Assembly (NCBI GenBank): GCA_916048095.2
Contig: OU696577.1
Coordinates: 9,637,354 to 9,701,353 of the forward strand
DNA from: Sacculina carcini
Taxonomy: Eukaryota > Arthropoda > Thecostraca > Sacculinidae
Direction of reading: 5' to 3'
DNA length: 64,000 bases
The notes under the pieces: model-generated
The model's database searches: none
The model's input: only the letters and a program-made list of their open reading frames with translations
What the model was told of the DNA's origin: nothing
Shown here: positions 1-12,600 of the stretch, piece by piece
How positions within the stretch are numbered: position 1 is the stretch's first letter
Layout: each line of letters opens with the position of its first letter
Program-made: the position numbers and the translations under genes

Positions 1-418
1 GGGCTGTCTGGCTGACAGACAGACAGATAGACAGAGAGGATTATTGGTGGCGTTCACACATACATTCATATGGATTCGAACTCACATTGAATACACACGT
101 ATTAGCACACACACACAAGACTGAGGTGGCCATACGTTCCGAGATATTTCCTCGTTTTTCGGGACTATTCTGTCTGTTTGGGTTCCTATTGTAAAATCTT
201 TCAAATGTCCGGGGTTTCCAAAATTTGACATAAAAAAGGTCAATTTAAGCGTTTGGCTCATAAAGAATGGGTCATATTTCATTGAAAATGTCCATTTTTC
301 ACGCACGCGCTCGCGGTAAATGCTCTTATAGAAAAGTCACCTGTTTTTAGGTCGCGGAATAAGGTCACCCTACACAAGCATGTTGCTGTCTGGGTCTTTT
401 ATTCATGTGCGTCTCTGT

Positions 419-465
<47 letters not shown>

Positions 466-764
466 TACGTGTCTGTGTGTCAATTTTAATGTCAATTTGA
501 TGTATTGCCACACATAGACAACAAAACAAGTTATACAGTAAACACAGATTAATAAGGCAACGATTCGTCGAGCCGTGGCTCTTGCACGAACGGATAGTGT
601 AAAGTGCATTCAGTTGTACAATCATGTGAATGTGAAGTTGTACAATCATGTGAATGTGAAGTTGTACAATCATGTGAATGTGGGTGTGTGTGTGTGTGTG
701 TTTGTGCGTGTCTGTGTGTGTGTATTTGTGTGTGTCTGTGTGTGTGTGTATTTGTGTGTGCGTC

Positions 765-799
<35 letters not shown>

Positions 800-972
800 T
801 TGTGTGTTTGTGCGTGTGTGTGTGTCTGTCTGTGTGTGTTTGTGTATTTGTGTGTGTGTGTGTGTATTTGTGTGTTTGTGCGTGTGTGTGTGTGTGTCTG
901 TCTGTGTGTGTTTGTGTATTTGTGTGTTTGTACGTGTCTGTATGTGTACTTGTGTGTGTGCGTGTGTGTCAG
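1..972 (+). repeat. RBM26 intron with (GT)n tracts running up to the acceptor
   Basis: Positions 1–360 are unique AT-rich sequence without a recognisable exon. A (GT)n tract lies at 412–470. A near-perfect 20-bp unit built around GTTGTACAATCATGTGAAT is repeated three times at 610–680, followed by GT-rich sequence with TTTGTG and CGTG interruptions that runs directly into the CAG at 970–972. The long Cys/Val or His/Thr open frames here are translations of the repeat and are not genes. Confidence 0.8.
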
Positions 973-1977
973 GTGAGTTTCGGCGGAGATCCGGCAGCGG
1001 CACTGGTGACATTTGCGCGACCGGTCGACGCCAAGGCAGCGTACAAGTGCACCGAGGCCGTACTCAATAACCGCTTCATCAAACTCTTCTGGCATAACAA
1101 TAACAACAATGCTGCCACTACCGGCGGCGGCGAGGTACATTCACACACACAAACAAACGAACAAACACACATACATATACACACAGCCATACAGGAGTAA
1201 TAGTTCATAGTTCATATATATACAGGAGTAATAGTTTACAGCAGCCTTTCACCAGAAAGTCACATTTCAAATATAGTCAAGAAAGCGAATAACAAGATAG
1301 CGAACATAAAAGCAGCATTTTCGTACATTGATGAGGGGATACTAGCGAAATTTATTACATCCACCATTCGGCCAACATTGGAATACGCAGAAATTGTTTG
1401 GAGTCCACATTTACAAAAACATATTAAAAAACTGGAGAAGGTACAGAAATATTAGGGAGCATCAAACATTTGGCATATTTCGACAGACTAAAAAAGTTAG
1501 GTTTGACAACGCTAGAAGAAAGGAGAGTTAGAGGGGATTTAATCTCAGTTTATAGATGTTTTACGGGGAAGGATAAAATGGAAAATCAGAAGTTGTTTCA
1601 ATTCTCAAACTCTAATAGGAATCACAGTTTTGGCCTACAAAAACGCAGGATTAAAAAGAACATCCAAAAATATAGTTTCCCAAACAGAGTAGTAGATAGA
1701 TGGAATATGTTGCCAAGCGACGTAGTACACCAGCCAACGACACAACTGTTTAACAAGACATATGACAACTGGAAGGCGGCAGTCACGAGCCTGTCTGACT
1801 CATTACTGCCAAGACAACTAGTAACAACAACTAGTAAGAACACACATAAACAAACACACACAAACGTACATAAACATACACATACATACACACACATTGT
1901 ATGTATGTGCATGATGCGTGTATGTGTCTACAATCAAATGTTCAATAAACCTATGTTAAAAAGCTGTGTGTGTTTTG

Positions 1978-2012
<35 letters not shown>

Positions 2013-3388
2013 TTGTGTAGGAGATGCTAGGACAGAGTCAGCAGAGAACAGAGGAAGAGAGCGGTGGCGGTGTTGTTATGTCAGTGAGTGCACATAACAA
2101 GACCGACACAACAACAACAACAACAACAACAACATCAGACTGTCCCAACAACAACAACAACAACAACAACAACGGTAGCAGCAGTAAGAAGGCAGCCGAT
2201 ATTGACGCCATTCAGCGCAGCCAGCAAATTCTCGCCGCCACTCTCTCACTGCAGGCCAAGACCAAGGAGAAACAGAAAGTGAGTTTAACGTGATATTATT
2301 ATTATTATTACTATTATTATTATTATTATTATTTTTATTGTTGTTGTTGTTATTATTATTATTTTTTTTATTATTATGATTATTATTATTGTTATTATTG
2401 TTGTTATTATTTTTATTATTATTATTTTTGTTATTGTTATTATTGTTATTATTGTTATTATTATTATTATCTGTAGCGATACCTCACCAGTACACGCGCC
2501 TATCACCGCGTGTACAGGTGTATTTATGCGTGTGTGTATATAAACGTTGTGTGTCGACTAACTCTTTTCTGCCCCGCGAAGGACAACGCAGGAGCTACTT
2601 CTAAGCTCGTCACTCATGCGTGCAAGTTCTCACATGTCCTGACTACATAAATGGCAGCCTTATTCAAATATGTGTAGTCATAATGATGACATATGGCAAG
2701 CATGAACACAGTGTATACAAGTAGCGTGACATATATATGTTACGCTGGGCAGGAAAGGGTTAAGTGTGAAGTTGGTTCGAGTGTGTATGCGTGTGTGTGT
2801 GTTTGTGTAGTTGTGTATGTGCGTGTGTGTGCTGCTGTAATGGTTGTGTGATTTTAGCTTGAATGAATATGGTGTGTATTTGCTCTACACGATTCGATTT
2901 TCGTATTTGGCAGTCTGGGTTGGGTGCATGTTACACACACACACACACACACTCATACACACACATTACAATTGTGCTCGTGTATTCACGCTGTTTCGGC
3001 TTCGCATTCACGCACAGGAACGTGCGCGCATAAGCACTCAGAACAGTATCATATCATATTGCTATTATCTTCTGCAGTAGAATGAAATCAAACAGACACA
3101 GCGAGAATGGTAGTAAAATTGGTATCATCGTGTCTGTATATATCAGTGCCTTTTCACCTCTGCATCGCTACCCAGGGTCGTACCGCATGTTGCGCACGTA
3201 CAACATACACACACACACGCATACAAATTCGTCATGTGTCAACACGAACACAACTAGAATTAACATAAATGATCAACAATGTAGAGTAAGACAGAAACAC
3301 GTGATACGTGGGACTGAATCGTCCGTCGAACAAAAATCTTCCTAGTCAGCATGCTGGGTTTACTAGCAACACGTTATGCACACGTGTG

Positions 3389-3419
<31 letters not shown>

Positions 3420-3538
3420 CAATGTTTGTGTGTTTGTGTTTGTGTGTGGGCCAGTGTATATTTGTGTGTGTGTGTGTGTCAATGTTTGTGTGTTTGTGTG
3501 TGGGCCAGTGTATGTTTGTGTGTGTGCCAGTGTATATT

Positions 3539-3570
<32 letters not shown>

Positions 3571-5022
3571 GGCCAGTGTGTGTTTGTTTGTGTGTGTGTG
3601 TGTGTGTGTGTGTCAATGTTTGTGTTTGTGTGTTGGTATTAATGTGTATGTGTGTGTGTCAAGATGTGTGTGTGTGTGTGTCAATGTTTGTGTTTATGTG
3701 TATGTGTGTGTCAATTTGTTTTTGTTTGTGTGTGTGTGTATGACGTCGGCGGTTGATGTTGTTGATGATCACAGGAGGCACAGCGGTTGGCCTTGGATCT
3801 TCGCAAGCGCAAGCACGAGCTGCTCGACAAGCAGCTGCAGCAGCAGAAACAGCTGTTGCAGCGGCTGGACAGCGGTCGGCTGACTCGTCACGAACGAGCC
3901 ACCATTGTCGCCACGATCAAGGAGCTGCAGCAGGCGATTGTATCGACCCGCCACGACGCATCAGCGGCAGACGCGGCAGCCAACACATCCGCCACGGCTA
4001 CACCAGCCACGACCGGCGCACAACAAGCGGTGTGTCTGTCTGTCTGTCTGTCTTTCTCTCAGTCTGTACCGTTTCAGTGTGGTTTTCTGTTTATGTCTCT
4101 GTCTGTCTATGTTTATGCCTCTATCTGTCTATGTTTATGTTTTTGTCTCTGTCTGTCTATGTTTATATCTCTGTATGTCTATGTTTATGCCTCTGTTTGT
4201 CTATGTTTATGCCTTTGTATGTCTATGTTTATGTTTTTGTTTCTGTCTGTCTATGTTTATGTTTTTGTTTCTGTCTGTCTATGTTTTTGTATCTGTCTAT
4301 CTATGTTTATGTTTTTGTATCTGTCTGTCTATGTTTATATCTCTGTATGTCTATGTTTATATCTCTGTCTGTATATGTTTATGTCTCTGTCTGTCTGTCT
4401 GTACTGTTTCAGTGATGATCTGTATGTCTGTGTGATTGTTCTGTGCATTCTTTCAGTGTGGTTTTGTGTCTGTACTGTTTTAATGTCTGTCTATCTGTTT
4501 CAGTGTGATTGTCTGTACACTGTTACAGTGGGGTTCAATATCTGTCTGTCTGCCTATGTTATTTCATCATGCATTCATGCGGGTTAGCATTTGTGTGTGC
4601 ATGCCTGTGTGTGTGTGTGTGTGTGTGCGTGTGTGTGTGTGCATGTGTATGTGTGTGTGTGTGTGTGTGTATAACTGTGTATTCCTGGGTGTGTGTGTGT
4701 GTGTGTATTCCTGTGTGTGTGTGTGCATGTGTATGTATGTATGTGTTACATTTGTGTCAGACTGAGAAGGAGATGTTGGACGTGGAGATGGAGTTATACC
4801 AGCGACAGCAGGAAGGCACCGACACCAGCGAGTTGCAGAGACGCGTGGCGCAGCTCAAGCTACAATTACGGCGCAGTCACGTGACTACACGAGGCCGCCA
4901 CTCGGCCGGGCGTCGCTTCAGGTCAGTGACCCGTCGCTGGCGGCTGCTTCAGTTGCCGGGGTCATTCATCTCACAAATCGTCACAATTCTAGGCGTTTTT
5001 TTGTCCAGTGTGACCCCACTCC

Positions 5023-5081
<59 letters not shown>

Positions 5082-7127
5082 TCCGTATGTAGAAGTAGAA
5101 TATTCATTTTACTCAGAGTCAAATACAGTATCGGACACAGCTCCTAATTTACACACACATCAAACAACAAGCATAAAACTAACAACAATATTGCATTTAT
5201 AGTATGTTATGTTATAGTATGTTATATTATGTTATTATGTTTACAAATACATGTGTGTTTGTGTTTGTATATATAGATCGCGTCGCGGCGCCGTGTTTGC
5301 GTCGTCTTCGTTGTCGGCGACTGGCACGGGGGGCATTTCTCGCAGCGGTACGTCGTTGGATCATCGGTCTACACGAGTGTGTGTGCGTGGTCACTCTGCC
5401 TGCGACCGTCCAGCACTCATCACTCATCTGGCAGTGCGTGCTCTCTTCCTCTCTGTGTTTCTTTATCTCTCGCTCTCTTTCTCTCTCTGTGTTTCTTTAT
5501 CTCTCTCGCTCTCTTTCTCTCTGTGTTTCTTTATCTCTCTCGCTCTCTTCCTCTCTGTTTCTCTAACGCTCCGTCTCTTTATCTGTGTTTCTTTATATTT
5601 CTCGCTTTCTTTCTCTGTGTTTCTTTATCTCTCTCGCTATCTTCCTCTCTGTGTTTCTTTATCTCTCTCGCTCTCTTTCTCTCTGTGTTTATTTATCTCT
5701 CTCGCTCTCTTTCTCTGTGTTTCTTTATCTTTCTTTCTCTGTGTTTCTTCATCTCTCTTTCTCTGTGTTTCTTTATCTTTCTTTCTCTGTGTTTCTTCAT
5801 CTCTCTTTCTCTGTGTTTCTTTATCTCTGTTTCTTTATCTCTCCGTCTCTTCCTCTGTATTTATTTATCTCTCGCTCTCTTTCTTTATATTCCTTTATCT
5901 CTCCCTCTCTCTTTTGCTCTGTTTCTTTATCTCTTCCTCCCTCGTCCTCTTTGTTTTTATATCTCCCTTCTCTCTCTCTTCTCCCTTCCTTGGGTGCATT
6001 CACTTTATCTTTCCTTCTTGATCTATTATTTGTATCTGTTTTCTATTCTCTCTTCTGTGTGCTGTATGTGCCTGTGTATGTGTATGTATATATATATATG
6101 TGTGTGTGTGTGTGTCAGAAATTCGGCGACATCACCAGTGTGGATGAGGGTGACAGTGGTGACGAGGTGGCTGGCTGTGTGCGAGTTGTCTACGCCACCA
6201 GACAACAAGCCGAACTGGCCGTGCTCAAAGCTCGCTCATTCAACGGCCATTTGCTGAGCGTCGGTTGGGACCACGTCACACCAGCGCCATCTACCGGCCA
6301 ACACGCAAACTACCAGCCACAAACACTGGATGCAGCGGCTCACACAGCCGCCAACGGTGTTCTCACCACCAATGAACACAAGGTACTTCACCTCTACCCT
6401 ATCTGTAATTGTTTTCTGTCTAGTAGCTCAGCGGCTTAGGCGCCGAACTCTCGCTTGTGTATCAGAGGTTGGCGGTTCGAATCCCGGCAGTTACTCGGTT
6501 TTATAGGGGCCCACACAGCTGGCCTTTCGTGTACGCTAGAATTGCCGTTTCTTTTGCATGTTTCGCTTGTCTCAGTCGATTTTTGTATTGTCTATTATGT
6601 AAGTTTATTCAGATGTTAATATGAAAGAGAGGTGCTTTGATCAATATGTCACATGATGTTATTGTTTATACTTTGTCGTGATTAGAATGAACGGTATTCA
6701 CGGAGGTTTGAAATTCGTGAGTGTGCTAGAGAGGATGGTAATATGCTGTAGTGTAGTGTGATAGTGTCTATAATGTTTGCGTGATTGACTTGTTCCTGTT
6801 TCGTATTTTACTATTGTTAAATATACTTCTACATATTGTTTCTGTTTTATGCTATTCATTGATGTTAGTGGAATGGCAAAAAACGCTCATAATAGAAGGA
6901 ACGTTCTACGTGTATCCGAGTTCTGTTTCGAGGCGTTGTTTCATTGTGAATCATTTTACACGTTATCTTTGATTATGATGATCGTACAGATCGAGAGTGA
7001 TTGTGCGGACAATGGAGATCGCTTCTGTGATTCTGCTGCGATGGCCGATCAAGCCAAGACCGGAGTGGAGGAAGACATTGATGAAGACGATGACGAAGGC
7101 GAACAGGACCGCTCCTGGAAGCGCTGA
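973..7127 (+). CDS. RBM26/27: RBM26/RBM27-type RNA-binding protein, C-terminal part (7 exons, 5'-partial)
   Basis: Exons read at 973–1134, 2021–2278, 3775–4029, 4761–4921, 5277–5433, 6119–6382 and 6990–7127 (TGA). All junctions are GT–AG and phases match (0,0,0,2,0,0), giving 464 residues. The first exon is the second half of an RRM ending [14 protein letters not shown], a signature of RBM26/27 (Drosophila swm). Exon 2 has poly-Thr and poly-Asn runs, exons 3–4 a Gln/Lys-rich coiled coil, exon 4 a short Arg/Gly stretch, and exons 5–6 a second RRM-like fold ([12 protein letters not shown] to LLSVGWDH). The acidic tail ends DRSWKR, close to the family's SRSWRR end. Family members bind RNA and work with the nuclear exosome-targeting (PAXT) machinery. 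The N-terminal PWI-like and CCCH regions are expected left of the window. Identity is confident; RBM26 versus RBM27 cannot be separated, and invertebrates usually have one gene. Confidence 0.88.
1225..1812 (+). mobile_element. Truncated non-LTR retrotransposon (LINE) 3' end
   Basis: Lies in the first visible RBM26 intron. Two frames carry the end of a reverse transcriptase. 1261–1455 reads [15 protein letters not shown], then [15 protein letters not shown] and HIKKLEKVQ before a stop. 1470–1800 (another frame) reads [20 protein letters not shown], then [15 protein letters not shown]. These are the characteristic last motifs of CR1/RTE/jockey-like LINE polymerases. The frame break and stop show a dead, 5'-truncated copy. 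No poly-A tail is seen; the copy fades into a short AACAACTAGTAA-type end and then CA-rich sequence. The exact clade is not assigned. Confidence 0.8.
2289..2475 (+). repeat. (TTA/TTG)n trinucleotide microsatellite in an RBM26 intron
   Basis: About 185 bp of TTATTATTG-type triplets begin 10 bp after the donor at 2278/2279. The remainder of this intron to 3774 holds unique sequence (about 2480–3370, including a CA tract at 2935–2952) and GT-rich sequence at 3385–3745 with a recurring GGGCCAGTGT interruption. No additional exon is supported. Confidence 0.75.
4030..4760 (+). repeat. CTGT/TATG minisatellite and GT tract filling an RBM26 intron
   Basis: Immediately after the donor at 4029/4030 come CTGTCTGTCT repeats. 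To about 4400 these become an irregular minisatellite of about 20–28 bp with core CTGTCTATGTTTATG. From 4595 to 4745 the intron is GT-rich. The next acceptor, TTTGTGTCAG at 4751–4760, follows directly. Confidence 0.75.
5446..6118 (+). repeat. CT-rich minisatellite then TA/GT tract, RBM26 intron
   Basis: 5446–5990 is an irregular pyrimidine minisatellite of about 30–36 bp with core TGTGTTTCTTTATCTCTC. It is followed by about 60 bp of unique sequence, a TATATATA run and a (GT)n run ending in the CAG at 6116–6118. The open frames of 200–290 residues across it (Ser/Leu/Phe-rich) are repeat artefacts. A separate (GT)n tract lies in the preceding intron at 5022–5078. Confidence 0.75.
6418..6560 (+). 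mobile_element. tRNA-derived SINE head in the last RBM26 intron
   Basis: A pol III internal promoter is visible. Box A-like TAGCTCAGCGGC is at 6424–6435 and a perfect box B, GGTTCGAATCC, at 6474–6484, separated by the spacing normal for a tRNA. The segment cannot form a complete acceptor stem and runs on into a non-tRNA body (CAGTTACTCGG and onward), so it is read as a SINE head rather than a functional tRNA gene. The 3' end is not defined. Confidence 0.6.
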
Positions 7128-7337
7128 TTATTACGCGCGATCATGTCCTCGCGCGTCGCTCATTGGGCCCCCTCTCAGAAGTACATTGCGTGTTATGTAT
7201 ACACCTGTCTGTATGTGTGTGTGTGTGTCTGTGTGTGTGTGTGTGTGTGTGTGTTGTCCCTTCACTAGGAAGTGTGTGTTGTTTTTTGTTGTTTGTTTGT
7301 TTATGTATATTTCACAGTGTTTTGTGTGATGTGTCTT

Positions 7338-7368
<31 letters not shown>

Positions 7369-7699
7369 TACGGATTCGGGTCTATCGTTCGCATATGTGT
7401 ATTTATATGTGTGATATATAAAGCACCGTTGTTTGTGTGTATTTTCCCGGTCGAGACGAACGAACACAGTTCTGCATGTATTATCTGCATGTTCATCGTG
7501 CCGTTTTCCTTCTATCCACTGTTCTCTCTCGTCTCCTGTTTTCTCTCACTTTCGTTTTGTATGCTGTTTTTATTATTATTTTTTCGGTACATTTCGATCT
7601 GTTTTCGGCTGTAGAATTGTGTAATTTTAATTTCATATTATTTTCTGTGTGTGTGTGTGGTTTTGGGTGTTGTTCGGTTGGGTTGGATGTATGTGTGTA

Positions 7700-7750
<51 letters not shown>

Positions 7751-9642
7751 ATAACTCTATCAAATGCGCATGTGCGCCAGTGTTCTGTTGTGTGTGTGTG
7801 TGTGTGTGTGTTTTCACCGTTGTGAATTTTCGTCGCTGTGTGTAGTGATGTATTGCTAGACGTGTGTTCACTCAACTTCTACACTAATTGAAAAAAATTC
7901 CGGGAACTGGGCAGTAAGAGGAAAAAAATCAACAAAAATACAATTAAGTTCCAGTTTTATCAGACGTTTTTTCAATCATTTCGTCGAGTCGGGTTTGTGC
8001 GCTTCACCACTACACTTGTTTCGAATGAAAAGCGAGACGTTAATGGTGTTGGGACGTCAAAATTGTTCGCTTCACAGTCATTGTTAAATTCGGGTAATAG
8101 CTGTCCTATTCTAGATACCATCTTCACTATTTGCATAAGGAAGGTACTAGTGGAGGCCCCATCCATTATTTCATTCAGTCCTCCATTCAACCGGCCTGCG
8201 AAAAATGCCCGAACTGAACCGTGTAATAAACATTTGCAGTCTTTATTACTGGATTATAATTTGGCAAAAGTTTTCAAAAGTTTCATTTATTCCATTCCAA
8301 AGGCGTTCCAGTTAATTTGATCTAAATTCATTTGCCAAACTTTTTACGCAGCATTGTACACAGAAAAACGTCATGGCATCAATGGGATTTGGCTATCCCC
8401 TTGCTTTGAACTTTCTGCTTTATCGTTACTGCATCTATCCTTTCACTCGGGATTTAGCTAAATCTCATTTTAAGCAAAGTCTTTAAACTTGACCATTTAT
8501 ATATTTTTTGTAAAGATACGTATCAAAATTCAATTTAGGTTGATTTTTGATCCATATATCTGAAATTTTTAGTTTAAACCTTAGTTTAAGGTCACAGGAC
8601 GCAGCCTGAGAGTGGAACGAATATTTTGGTCAGTCTGGCATCCTCAATAAAATCTCAACGATCCGCGTCGGTCTTGCCGCAGCGTTGGGGTAGTTATATG
8701 GTGGTGTTCGCGTATTTCTGCAAAATTTCGGTGCCTATTGCGGTCGTTTCTTTATACTGATTGTGTTAAAATTCACTTCTGGTCATTTCTGCCCCGAAAG
8801 TTTTGCATCGTCCATAATTTGGTCGCATTTATCTGCGAAAGTTCGATGTGATCAATCTGACAGTTGACCGCCATTTCGGTTGAATTCGTCTATCCTGCTT
8901 CCGCCAGGGTTTCGCCTGTGTTTGCTGGATTATGTGACGTCTGCGGTGAAATACCAGTGTTTTTTGCGTCGGCGGTGAAAAAATTCGAAGTTTTCATGGT
9001 AATTTTATATATTTCAAATATTTTTATACATGTCCTTTTAGCGTTCGTTTGCTGGGTCGCTTTGTTTGTGGCTTTGCGCTTGTGTATTTGCTACTTTACT
9101 TTGGAGTTTTGCTGTTGTTTTTCATATTGAATATTTTATTTCAATTTTGATGTAGTTTCCTATCCAGTAATATATTTTTATGTGGCAGTTGGAAATGGTA
9201 TCTCAGTATTTCTGTCAACCAGGGTTATCGCTGCATTTTGTGGCGATTTAATATTATTTCTCAACGCATTTTACATTAATCACTATTTCGGTCGGTTCAC
9301 GGATATTCACAGCTGGATCAAAGTTGCATTGTTGCTTTAATTGTAAATTATTGCAGACTTCGTTTCAAATTGTATACATCTGGATTTCGAGTAGTCCATT
9401 CAACATTGAATTTTCGATTTATACTACACTGGATCACGCAAAAGCAGTCTCTGCTCTTTTATCATGGTCGGGCTGATTTCTTTAGTTTTTTAGCTGTTAT
9501 ACAGTATGCGTTGTAAGGAAGAAATCAATTACTAACTACAAATATTAATTGTTAATATTCGGTCAATTGGTTCAGTGGAAGATCTTCTTGGTGTTTACGT
9601 TGTGTGTGTGTGTGTGTGTGTGTGTGTCATTGAAGGCTGGCA
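7128..9642 (+). other. RBM26 3' UTR and spacer to the zinc-finger gene
   Basis: Contains GT tracts at 7213–7253 and 7705–7749 and a CT tract at 7341–7366. Candidate AATAAA signals lie at 8225–8230 and 8646–8651. From 7860 the sequence is unique and AT-rich; a 72-codon minus-strand frame at 7972–8190 has no recognisable motif. A (GT)n tract at 9601–9627 is followed by CATTGAAG (to about 9635), which could be an acceptor for the exon carrying the zinc-finger start codon at 9643, so an upstream 5' UTR exon is possible. Confidence 0.5.
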
Positions 9643-12600
9643 ATGGATGTATCGCGATCGAGTGGTCGGTCGCCCAGCTCCGCCTCTAGGTCGACATCCA
9701 GTCAGGCCTCATCTTCATCTTCGGCGTCTGTCCCGACCGGTCGCTCCATCGACTCGAGGAACGCGTCCCCGGCGACGGTCGGTGTTGGCGCTCTGATTCA
9801 CGGCTTTCACGCACCAGCAGCCGCGCAACTGTGCTACCCACAGTCTACGCGCGGAGCAGCAGCGGCGGCTGTGTGGCAGCCGGGCGTCGAGCCTTCGACG
9901 ACGTTCGCTCTCAACATGGCGGCCGGCGACAAGTGGCAGCAGAACGCAGCGGCGGCGGCAGCGGCCGGCTCGCTGGTCTGGGCGCAGCCGCTGTCGTACG
10001 CCGTCGACGCCATCCGCCAGCCAAGCGCGTTGGCGCCTCCTCCGCCAGCCGGCATGCGTGACTGGCGGGCGGGCGACGCGCTGATCAAGGATGCCAACGG
10101 ACATGCACGTGCCTCGCTGGGAGGCGGAGGCAAGGAGTGGAACCAGTTTTCGCCGCCTCAGTCAAGCGCCGGACCGGGCAAATCAGATTGGCGGCGCACG
10201 ACCACATCGTCATCGGGCAGCAGTAGCGCAGGCAGTGGCGGAGGCAGCGGCAGACTGACACAGGCAGGATCCAGCAAGTTGTCGGCCTATGATGGCGGCG
10301 GCGGCGGCGGACAACAAATGGAGCAGGGAGATATGTTGTCCCCGAGCGCCATGGCCATTCTTGAACAACCTGGTCAGTATAAGACAACACACTACATCTC
10401 ACTCACAAACCACATACACTCACACACACTCATACATACACGCACACATACATACATATATATTTATGTCTAAAGAATTTGTTCAATGTGTGATTGCTTT
10501 AATTTTTTCTACTAAGTTTAATTTGCAACTGGAGATTTTCACCTGATATTTGTTTTGTGATGTTTTTTAAACGTTTAATGTTTTCATTTAAAAACAAGTC
10601 TGTTGTGTCCAGTATGTGATTTTGTGTTTGTTTTCCGTTTTGTCGTTTAACACCTGTTGTGTTTATATTGTCTTTATTTGATTTTCACATGTTTTGTTGT
10701 GCTCAATTGTTGTGCCTTGTTTTTGTGTGTGTGTTTGTGTTTTTGCTAATCATATTCCAGTTTTAACCCCACTGATCATGTTTTGTCAATTTTATGTGCT
10801 CAATATTTCAAGATGTTTTTGTGTGTTTATTTTTTGCCGTTTATTTTTTCGTGTTTTATCATGTTTTTCGTTTGTTTGTCTGTTTTTGTCTGTGTGTTTT
10901 TTCGTTGTCACGTCATTTATGTCTCGTGTTATGTTCGTTGTTGTGTTGTGTTTGCGTACTCGTCGTTCTAATTGTTCTCGTATATCAAGCTGCTGCTTTC
11001 ATGTACCGAGCGGTTTTCAACCGAACGCGGCCAGCTTTCCCAGCCTTGACACGCTAGACTCGGTGATGATTTAAGCCCCTGGGGACAAAACTTAACATAA
11101 GTCAATTTAGTAGACTGAAGTCCTATATAGCTGTGATTTGTGCTCGAAGAAAGACTGCTAAAGCCAGCTGTGCGGACGCAATACAAGATTGGGTAGGATT
11201 CAGTAGACTTGGTAACCTTTTCATTGATTATATGTCAATGCCTTCGATGTCAATCCCTTCGACGGTGGCTTGAAAACCGCTACGTCAGATTTCGAGAGAA
11301 TAAGCTCGTGTGTGAGTGAGTGAGTGTATGTGAGTGTGTTGCTGGTGTGTGTGTGTGTGTGTGTGTGTTGATTTTGACGTTGCGAGTGCCGTTCACACTG
11401 TTGTGTGCGCACGCGCGCACATGTGTGTGTGTGTGTGCGTCTGTGTGTGTGTGCGCGTGTCTGTGTGTGACTGTGTAGTGTGTTCGATGGTGGTTGAAGG
11501 CGGTTCTGATTCCGGCGGTTCTCCGTCATCGTACGGCGGCGCGGCCAACGCAGCGGCGGCCGGCGGTGGGGGTGGCGCGGCTGGAGGAAGCGGTGGCGGC
11601 GAGCAGTGGCGCTGTGATGATTGCGGTCGCGTGCTGTCATGTGCCGCCAGTTTGCGGCGTCATCGGGCCGTTCACAGCGGCGTGCGACCTCACGTTTGCA
11701 ACCAGTGTGGTCGTGCGTTCACCACTCAGGCCTATCTGAACGGGCACATGCGCTCGCACACCGGGGAGAAGCCGTTCATGTGTCCGATTTGTGCGCGTTG
11801 TTTCACGCGTTCCACAGGTCTCACGCGCCACATGGAGCTGCACGTGTCCAACAAGCTGGGCGGCGGAGGCGGCGGCGGAGGTCAGAATACGTCCGGGTCC
11901 GGCGGCGGCGGCGGAGGTGGCGGTCGTCATCACCATCATCAACATCAACAACAACAGCAACATCACGGCGGCGGTGGTGGTGGAGGACATCACCACCACG
12001 GAGGAGGAGGAGGACATCACCAGCACGGAGGAGGTGGAGGACATCACCAGCACCACCACGCGCCACATCAGCAACACCACGGCGGTGGAGGACATCAGCA
12101 GCAGGTGGGCGTACAGTCGGGCGGCGGCGGTGCTTTCTCGCTGAACTGCGGTGGTGGCAGTGGCGGAGGCGGCGGCGGTAATAACGCTGGCGCCGGCGGG
12201 CTCACCGAGATGGTGCCCGTCGCTCCACTGTTGGCCACCGTGTCTACACCGTCGATGGGTGGTCCTCCGTCGGCCGGCTCAAACAACAGCTCGGCGGGCC
12301 GCGGGCGTCACCAGTGTCCCATCTGCTCCAAGATGTTCACGCGCCAGCTCAGCGTCAAGGTGCATATGCGCATACACACAGGCGAGCGACCGCACAAGTG
12401 CCAGCAGTGCGACAAGACGTTCAAGAACGCCTCGCACATGCGCGTCCACATGCGCACGCACACTAACGAGCGTCGCTACCCGTGCGGCGTGTGTGGCAAG
12501 CGTTTCACCGAGTCGAGCAGCTTGCGCCGGCACATGCGCATTCACACGGGCGAGCGGCCGTACGAGTGTGAGTTTTGCGGCAAGGAGATGCGCTACCTGA

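Noticed and set aside
6424..6490. Functional tRNA gene in the RBM26 intron
   Set aside because: Boxes A and B are good, but there is no complete cloverleaf or terminator; better read as a SINE head.
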